The notes under the pieces are model-generated. The model ran no database searches. It saw only the letters and a program-made list of their open reading frames with translations, and was not told the origin of the DNA. Positions 56,806-64,000 of a stretch of 64,000 nt of DNA are shown here, in pieces; within the stretch, counting starts at the first letter, position 1, and the number at the start of each line of letters is the position of its first letter. The DNA comes from Ehretia macrophylla (taxonomy: Eukaryota; Streptophyta; Magnoliopsida; Boraginales; Ehretiaceae): the NCBI GenBank assembly GCA_037974665.1, contig CM075770.1, positions 65,669,850 through 65,733,849 of the forward strand. The letters run 5' to 3'. Made by a program: the position numbers and the translations under genes.

Positions 56806-57365
56806 CTTTTTCAATTTTTTATGCCCCGGTTAGGGTTGCCAAGATGCTTTATCCACCACATTTCTATTACCGAATCCCACGGCACCTTGGGCAAGGCAAC
56901 TTCGCTTCACACAGAGGCTGGGCCCGTAAACCGAGGGCGTAGGGCTTGTAACCAGGTCTCTGTCGCTCCGGTGCCCATAACTTTTTATTTGTAAGGAGTT
57001 ACGTGCCGCACAGCATACCGTTCGAAAGCTCTCTGAGAGCTCTACGACGGGGGCAGCAAGCCTGCTCGGTTGCGCATATTTTCGGAGCTAAAAATCTAAT
57101 ATTTTCATCAATTTTAGGCCACTTTTCTTCTTTTACTATGTTTTTCTATCCCGGATCGTAAGTCGTGAGCTGTTAAAAGGACGACAACATAACTCGTTGG
57201 ACATTAGAGGGCCGTACAATGCGTCCATATCACGTCTTGCGAGGATGCTGCATTGTTGAAGCGGATGGGTTGTCGTTAAGCCCATTGGGCCTTTTGAATG
57301 GGCCATCTCTCTGGGCTTGGACTGTGAATGGTCAACACATAAAGGATTTGTGCCCACAACATGAC

Positions 57366-57483
57366 GGGTGCGATCATACCAGCACGAATGCAGCGGATCC
57401 CATCAGAACTCCGAAGTTAAGCGTGCTTGGGCGAGAATAGTACTAGGATGGGTGACCCCCTGGTAGTCCTCGTGTTGTACCTC
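57366..57483 (+). rRNA. 5S rRNA gene copy 39 (1-nt deletion)
   Basis: 118 nt: one G missing near position 99 (CTGGTAGTCC). Other differences: T21G, C28G, G72A, A100T, C114T, C118T. Confidence 0.93.
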
Positions 57484-58043
57484 CCCTTTACAATTTTTTT
57501 TGCCACGGTTAGGGTTGTCAAGATACTTTATACACCACATTTCTATTACCGAATCCCACGGCACCTTGGGCAAGACAACTTCGCTTCACGTAGAGGCTAG
57601 GCCCGCAAACTGAGGCGTAGGGCTTATAACAAGGTCCCTATCGCTCTGGTGCCCATAACTTTTGATCCGTAAGGATTTATGTAGCATACAGCAGATCGTT
57701 GGAAAGCTCTCCGAGAGCTCTACGATAGGGGTAACTAGCCTGCTTTGTTGCGCCTGTTTTTGGAGCCCAAAATTGAATTTTTTTAACTGTTTTGGGCTAA
57801 TTTTCTTCTTTTGCTCTGTGTTTTCGTCCTGGATCGTACGTCGTGAGCTGTTAAAAAGATGACAACCTAACTCGCGGGATATTACAGGGCCCCACAACAT
57901 GTCGATATCACGTCTTAAGAGGATGCTACATTGTTAAAGCGGATGGGTTGTCGTTAAGCCCATTGGGCCTTTTCAATGAGCCATCTCTCTGGACTGGGAT
58001 TGTGAACCGTCAACACATAAAGAATTTGTGCCCACAACATGAC

Positions 58044-58162
58044 GGGCGCGATCATACCAGCACTAATGCACCAGATCCCATCAGAACTCCAAAGTTAATC
58101 GCGCTTGGGCAAGAGTAGTGCTAGGATGGGTGACCCCCTGGGAAGTCCTCATGTTGCACCCC
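58044..58162 (+). rRNA. 5S rRNA gene copy 40
   Basis: Full length. Differences: T4C, G30A, G48A, G56T, T59C, G68A, A77G, G108A. Confidence 0.95.
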
Positions 58163-58714
58163 CCTTTTCAATTTTTTTTGCCCCGGTTAGGGTTGCCAAG
58201 ATACTTTATCCACCACATTTCTATTACCGAATCCCACGGCACCTTGGGCAAGACAACTTCGCTTCACGTAGAGGTTGGGCCTGCAAAACGAGGGCGTAGG
58301 GCTTGTGACCAGGTCTCTGTCGCTCCGGTGCCCATAAGTTTTGATCCGTAAGGATTTACGCAATGCACAACATACCATTGGAAAGCTCTCTGAGAGCTCT
58401 ACGATGGGGGCCGCAAGCCTGCTCGGCCGCGCTTATTTTCAGAGCCCAAAATTGAACGTTTTCATTAGTTTTGGGCCATTTTTCTTCTATTTTTGAGTCT
58501 CAAATCGTATGTCGTGTGCGGTTAAAAGGACGACAACCTAACTCGCGGGGTATTATAGGGCCCTACAACACGTCGATATCACGTCTTGCGAGGATGCTAC
58601 GTTGTTAAATTGGATGGATTGTTGTTAAGCCCATTGGGCCTTTTGAATGGGTCATCTCTTTGGGCTGCGACTGTGAACCGTCAACACATAAAGGATTTGT
58701 GACCACAACATGAC

Positions 58715-58833
58715 GGGTGCGATCCAACCAGCACTAATGCACCGAATCCCACCAGAACTCTGAAGTTAAGCATGCTTGGGCGAGAGTAGTACTAGGATTG
58801 GTGACCCTCTGGGAAGTCCTCGTGTTGCACCCT
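58715..58833 (+). rRNA. 5S rRNA gene copy 41
   Basis: Full length. Differences: A11C, T12A, G31A, T38C, C47T, G58A, G85T, C94T, C119T. Confidence 0.94.
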
Positions 58834-59392
58834 CGCTTTTTAATTTTTTTTGCCCCGGTTAGGGTTGCCAAGATACTTTATCCATCACATTTCTATTACC
58901 GAATCCCACGGCTCCTTGGGCAAGACAACTTCACTTCACGTAGAGGCTGGGCCCGCAAACTGAGGGCTTGGGGCTTGTGACCATGTATCCGTCGCTCTGG
59001 TGCCCATAACTTTTAATCCATAAGGAGTTACGTGGCGCACAGCATTCCGTTGGAAAGCTCTCTGAGAGCTCTATGACGGGGGCTACAAGCCCACTTAGCT
59101 GATTATTTTTGGAGCCCAAAATTGAACGTTTTCATCAGTTTTCGACCACTTTTCTTCTTTTGCTCTGTTTTTTCATCTCGCATCGTACGTCGTCAGCTGT
59201 TAAAGGGACGACAACCTAACTCGCGGGATATTACAGGGCCCTACAATGCTTCGATATCACGTCTTGCAAGGATGTTGTGTTGTTAAAGTAGATAGGTTGT
59301 CGGTAAACCCATTGGGCCTTTTGAATGGGCCATCTCTTTGGGTTGGGACTGTGAACCATCAACAAATAAAGGATTTGTGCCCACAACATGAC

Positions 59393-59511
59393 GGGTGAGA
59401 TCATACCAGTACTAATGCACCGGATCCCATAAGAACTCCCAACTTAAGCGTGCTTGGGCGAGAGTAGTACTAGGATGGGCGACCCCTTGGGAAGTCCTCA
59501 TGTTGCACCCC
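59393..59511 (+). rRNA. 5S rRNA gene copy 42
   Basis: Full length. Differences: C6A, C18T, C39A, G48C, G51C, T88C, C95T, G108A. Confidence 0.94.
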
Positions 59512-60073
59512 TCATTTCAATTTTTTTTTACCCCGGTTAGTGGTGCGAAGATACTTTATCTACCACATTTCTATTACCAAATCTCACGGCACCTTGGGCA
59601 AGACAACTTCACTTCACGTAGAGGCTGGGCTCGCAAACCGAGGGCGTGGGGGCTTATGACCATGTCTCCGTCGCTCCAATGCCCATACCTTTTGATTCGT
59701 AAGTATTTATGCTGCGCACAGTATACCGTTGGAAAGTTATCCAAGAGCTCTACGACGGGGGCAACAAGCCTACTCAGTTGTGCCTATTTTCAGAGCCCAA
59801 AATCGAACTTTTTCATCAGTTTCGGGACACTTTTCTTCTTTTGCGCTGTTTTTCCGTCTCGGATCGAACGTCGTGAGCCGTGAAAAGGACGACAACCTAA
59901 CTCGCGGGATATTACAGGGCCTTACAACGCGTCGATATCATGTCTTACGAGGATACTACGTTGTTGAAGCGGATGGGTTGTCGTTAAGGCCATTGGGCCT
60001 TTTGAATGGGCTATCTCTCTGGGCTAGGACTGTGAACCGTCAACACATTAAGGATTTGTGCCCTCAACATGAT

Positions 60074-60192
60074 GGGGAAGATCATTCCAGCACTAATGCA
60101 CCGGATCCCATCAGCCCTCCGAAGTTAAGTGTCCTTGGGCGAGAGTAGTGCTAGGTTGGGTACCCCCCTCGGAAGTCCTCGTGTTGCACCCC
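60074..60192 (+). rRNA. 5S rRNA gene copy 43 (most altered full-length copy)
   Basis: Full length, thirteen differences: T4G, G5A, C6A, A13T, A42C, A43C, C57T, G60C, A77G, A83T, G89A, A90C, G97C. Unlike most copies, few are deamination-type, and four fall in the control region. Confidence 0.92.
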
Positions 60193-60752
60193 GCTTTTCA
60201 ATTTTTTTTCACCCGGTTAGGGTTGCCAATATACTTTATCCATCACATTTCTTTTACCGAATACCACGGCACCTTGGGCAAGACAACTTCACTTCACGTA
60301 GAGGCTTGGCCCGCAAACCGAGGGCGTGGGGCTTGTGACTAGGTATCTGTCGCTCCGGTGTCCATAACTTTTAATCTGTAAAGAGTTACGTGGCGCACAG
60401 CATACCGTTGGAAAGCTCTCCGACTGTTCTACGACGGGGGCAGCATGCTTGCTTGGCTGCGCTTGTTTTCAAAGCCCAAAATCGAATGTTTTCATTAGTT
60501 TCAGGTTATTTTTCCTCTTTTACTCTATTTTTTTGTCCCGGATCGTACGTCGTGAGTTGTTAAAAGGACGACAACCTAACTCATAGGGTATTGTAGGGCC
60601 CTTCAATGTGTCGATATCACGTCTTGTGAGGATGCTGCGTTGTTAAAGCGGATGGGTTGTCGTTAAGTCCATTGGGCCTTTTCAATGGTCCATCTCTTTG
60701 TGCTGGGACTGTGAACCGTCAACACACAAAAGATTTGTGCCCACAACATGAC

Positions 60753-60871
60753 GGGTGCGATCATACCAGCACTAATGCACCGAATCCCCTCAGAACTCCG
60801 AAGTTAAGCGTGTTTGGGTGAGAGTAGTACTAGGAGGGGTGACCGACAGGGAAGTCCTCGTGTTGCTCCCT
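60753..60871 (+). rRNA. 5S rRNA gene copy 44 (heavily altered)
   Basis: Full length. Differences: G31A, A37C, C61T, C67T, T84G, C93G, C94A, T96A, A115T, C119T. The 93-96 cluster destroys the C-run of the control region. Confidence 0.93.
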
Positions 60872-61403
60872 GGCTTTTCAATTTTTTTTGCCCCGGTTAG
60901 GGTTGCCAAGATACTTTTTGCACCACATTTCTGTTACCGAATCCCACGGCACCTTGGGCAAGATAACTTCGCTCCACGTAGAGGCTGGGCCCGTAAATCG
61001 AGGGCGTGGGGCTTGTGACCAGGTCTCCGTCGCTCCGGTGCCTATTACTTTTAATCCGTAAGGCGTTACGCAGCACACAGCATACCGTTGGAAATCTTTC
61101 CCAGAACTCTATGCCGGGGGCCGCAATCCTGCTCGGCCGCGCCTACTTTCGGACCCCAAATTCAAAAGTTTTCATCAGTTTCGGGCCACTTTTCTTCTTT
61201 TGCTCTGTTTTTCCGTCCCAAACCGTACGTCGTCAGCTGTTAAAAGGACGACAACCTAACTCACGGGATATTATAGGGCCCAACAAAGCGTTGATATCAC
61301 GTCTTGCGAGGATGCTGCGTTGTTAAAGCGGATCGGTAGTCGTTAAGCCCATTGGGCCTTTTGAATGGGCCATCTCTCTAAGGATTTGTGCCCACAACTT
61401 GAC

Positions 61404-61522
61404 GGGTGCGATCATACCAGCACTAATGCACCAGATCCCATCAGAACTTCGAAGTTAAGCATGCTCGGGCGAGAGTAGTACTAGGATGGGTGACCCCGTG
61501 GGAAGTCCTCGTGGTGCACCCC
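61404..61522 (+). rRNA. 5S rRNA gene copy 45 (upstream promoter deletion)
   Basis: Full-length gene with G30A, C46T, G58A, T63C, C95G, T111G. The spacer just before it lost about 28 bp: CCATCTCTCT joins AAGGATTTGTGCC directly, so the ATAAAGG box is reduced to CTAAGG and the unit is 651 bp. Confidence 0.94.
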
Positions 61523-62083
61523 TCCTATTCAATTTTTTTTTGCCCCGGTTAGGGTTGCCAAGATACTTTATCCACCACATTTCTATTACCGAATCCCACG
61601 GGACCTTGGGCAAGACAACTTCGCTTCACGTAGAGGTTGGGCCCGCAAACCGAGGGCGTGGGGCTTGTGACCAATTCTCCGTCGCTCCAGTGCCCATAAC
61701 TTTTGATCCGTAAAGAGTTACGCAGCGCACAGCGTACCGTTGGAAAGCTCTCCGAGAGCTCTACGACAGGGGCATCAGGCCTGCTCGGCTGTGCCTATTT
61801 TCGGAGCCCAAAATCGAACGTTTTCATCAGTTTCGGACCCCTTTCTACTTTTGCACTGTTTTTCTGTCCCGGATCGTACGTCGTGAGCTGTTAAAATGAC
61901 GACAACCTAACTCGTGGGACATTAGAGGGCCCTACAATGTGGCAATATCACGTCTTTCAAGGATGCTGCGTTGTTGAAGCAGATGGGTTGTCGTTAAGCC
62001 CATTGGGCCTTTTGAATGGGCCATCTCTTTGGGCTGGGACTATGAACGGTCAACACATAAAGGATTTGTGCACACAACATGTC

Positions 62084-62202
62084 GGGTGCGATCATACCAG
62101 CACTAATGCATCGGATCCCATCAGAACTCTGAAGTTAAGCGTGATTGGGCGAGAGTAGTACTAGGATGGGTGACCCCCTGAGAAGTCCTCATGTTGCACC
62201 CC
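62084..62202 (+). rRNA. 5S rRNA gene copy 46
   Basis: Full length, five differences: C28T, C47T, C61A, G98A, G108A. C28T and C47T are shared with copy 48. Confidence 0.95.
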
Positions 62203-62763
62203 TCATTTTCAATTTTTTTTTGCCCCGGTTAGGGTTGCCAAGATACTTTATCCACCACATTTCTGTTACCGAATCCCACGGCACCTTGGGCAAGATAACT
62301 TCGCTTCACGTAGAGGTTGGGCCCGCAAACCGAGGGTGTGGGGCTTGTGACTAGGTCTCCGTCGCTCCAGTGCCCATAACTTTTAATCCATAAGGAGTTA
62401 CGCGGCGCACAGCATACCGTTGGAAATCTCTCCCAGAGCTCTATGGCGGGCGCCGCAAGCCTGCTCGGCCGCGCCTATTTTTGGAGCCCAAAATTGAACG
62501 TTTCATCAGTTTTGGGTCACTTTTCTTCTTTTGCTATGTTTTTCCGTCCCAAATCGTAACTCGTCAGTTGTTAAAAGGACGACAACCTAACTCACGGGAT
62601 ATTACAGGGCCCTACAATGCATCGATATCATGTCTTGCGAGGATGCTGCGTTGTTATAGCGGATCGGTTGTCGTTAAGCCCATTGGGCCTTTTGAATTGG
62701 TCATCTCTCTAGGCTGGGACTGTGAGCTGTCAACAAATAAAGGATTTGTGCCCATAACATGAT

Positions 62764-62882
62764 GGGTGTGATCATACCAGCAGTAATGCACCGGATCCCA
62801 TTAGAACTCCGAAGTTAAGCGAGCTTGGGCGAGAGCAGTACTAGGATGGGTGACACCCTGGGAAGTTCTCGTATTGCACCCC
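62764..62882 (+). rRNA. 5S rRNA gene copy 47
   Basis: Full length. Differences: C6T, C20G, C39T, T59A, T73C, C92A, C104T, G110A. Confidence 0.95.
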
Positions 62883-63441
62883 CTTTTCAATTTTTTTTGC
62901 CCCGGTTAGGGATGCCAAGATACTTTATCCTCCACATTTCATTTACCGAATCCCACGACACCTTGGGCAAGACAACTTCGCTTCACGTAGAGGTTGGGCA
63001 CGCAAACCGAGGGCGTGTGGCTTGTGACCAGTTCTCCATCGCTCCGGTGCCCATAACTTTTGATTTGTAAAGAGTTACGCAGAGCACAGCATACCGTTGG
63101 AAAGCTCTTCGAGAGCTCTAGGACGTGGCCATCAAGCCTGCTCGGCTGTGCCTGTTTTTGGAGCCCAAAATCGAACGTTTTCATCAGTTTCGGATCACTT
63201 TTCTACTTTTGCTCTGTTTTTCTATCCCGGATCGTACGTCGTGAGCTGTTAAAAGGACGAAAACCTAACTCGCGGGACATTAGAGGGCCCTACAACGTGT
63301 CAATATCGCACCTTGCGAGGATGCTGCGTTGTTGAAGCAGATGGGTTGTCGTTAAGCCCATTAGGCTTTTTGACTGGCCCATCTCTCTGGGTTGGGACTG
63401 TGAACGGTCACCACATAAAGGATTTGTGCCCACACCATGTC

Positions 63442-63560
63442 GGGTGCGATCATACCAGCACTAATGCATCGGATACCATCAGAACTCTGAAGTTAAGCAT
63501 GCTTGGGCGAGAGTAGCACTAGGATGGGTGACCCCCTAGGAAGTCCTCGTGTTGCACCCC
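63442..63560 (+). rRNA. 5S rRNA gene copy 48
   Basis: Full length. Differences: C28T, C34A, C47T, G58A, T76C, G97A. Last gene in the window; its spacer runs off the right edge. Confidence 0.95.
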
Positions 63561-64000
63561 TCATTTTCAATTTTTTTTGCCCTAGTTTGGGTTGCCAAGA
63601 TACTTTATCCACCATATTTCTATTACCGAATCACACTGCACCTTGGGCAAGATTGCTTCGCTTCACGTTGAGGCTGGGCCTGCAAACCATGGGCGTAGGG
63701 CTTGTGACCAGGTCTCCGTCGCTCCGGTGCCCATAACTTTTGATCCGTAAAGAGTTACTTGGAGCACAGCATACCGTTGGAAAGCTCTCCGAGAGCTCTA
63801 GGACGGGGGCAGCAAACCTACTCAGCTGCGCCTGTTTTCGGAGCCCAAAATTGACATTTTCATCAGTTTCGGGCCATTTTTATTCTTTTGCTCTGTTTGT
63901 TCATCCTGGATAGTACGCTGTGAGCTGTTAAAAGGACGACAACCTAACTCGCTTGATATTGCAGGGCCCTACAACGCGTCGATATCACATCTTCCGAGAA

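Larger units (their letters stand above)
52920..64000 (+). repeat. 5S rDNA tandem array, block 4 (units 33-48)
   Basis: Resumes the spacer interrupted at 33317, beginning with the second GTTAC; the rejoined unit is 679 bp. Sixteen genes follow at 651-681 bp. The spacers after genes 44 and 46 share private variants, as do those after 45 and 47, marking a two-unit duplication. The window ends inside the spacer of unit 48, so the array continues to the right. Confidence 0.97.

Noticed and set aside
1..64000. CRISPR array or prokaryotic operon
   Set aside because: The repeats are long 5S units or LTRs, no short repeat/spacer pattern and no bacterial gene was seen.

Overview
The window is plant nuclear DNA: a heterochromatic 5S ribosomal DNA array invaded by LTR retrotransposons. 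The repeat carries the recognisable plant 5S rRNA gene (119 nt, internal control region, T-rich pol III stop downstream). Every large insertion ends in TG...CA, and plant-type Ty3/gypsy landmarks are present (initiator-Met-tRNA primer site, polypurine tract, gag-pol). No host protein-coding gene, tRNA gene, CRISPR array or prokaryotic feature was found. A flowering plant is safe; the family cannot be told from this sequence alone.

Layout. (1) 1-10493: 5S units 1-16, all on the + strand, modal period 679-680 bp. (2) 10494-14153: a solo LTR in minus orientation, 5-bp target duplication CACAA. (3) 14154-17933: units 17-21 and the first 24 nt of unit 22. (4) 17934-26315: an 8.4-kb defective LTR element (target duplication CTAAT) that splits 5S gene 22; it has three LTR starts and no gag-pol. 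(5) 26316-33317: rest of unit 22 and units 23-32. (6) 33318-52919: a gag-remnant LTR element in minus orientation (target duplication GTTAC). Its right LTR is internally rearranged and holds a nested 12-kb Ty3/gypsy chromovirus-like element (40436-52439) with 3.5-3.7-kb LTRs and a damaged gag-pol. (7) 52920-64000: units 33-48.

State of the array. There are 48 gene copies: 45 near full length, two truncated by the same deletion and one split. None equals the consensus of the window. The 45 long copies carry about 7.5 differences each by hand count; a little over half are C-to-T or G-to-A, concentrated at the six CpG sites, as expected of a methylated, silenced array. Units 1-16 and 17-30 are collinear copies of one another with a few units gained or lost, so a segment of about 16 units was duplicated before the retroelements in parts 2 and 4 inserted.

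How the parts relate. Three independent insertions hit the array; two landed 12 bp apart at the same position of the spacer. The retroelements share a hairpin just upstream of the polypurine tract whose sequence differs between families while pairing is kept. The right LTR of the 33318 element shows an inversion bounded by inverted duplications, the footprint expected from staggered breaks. I found no new gene system; the value of the window lies in its repeat architecture.
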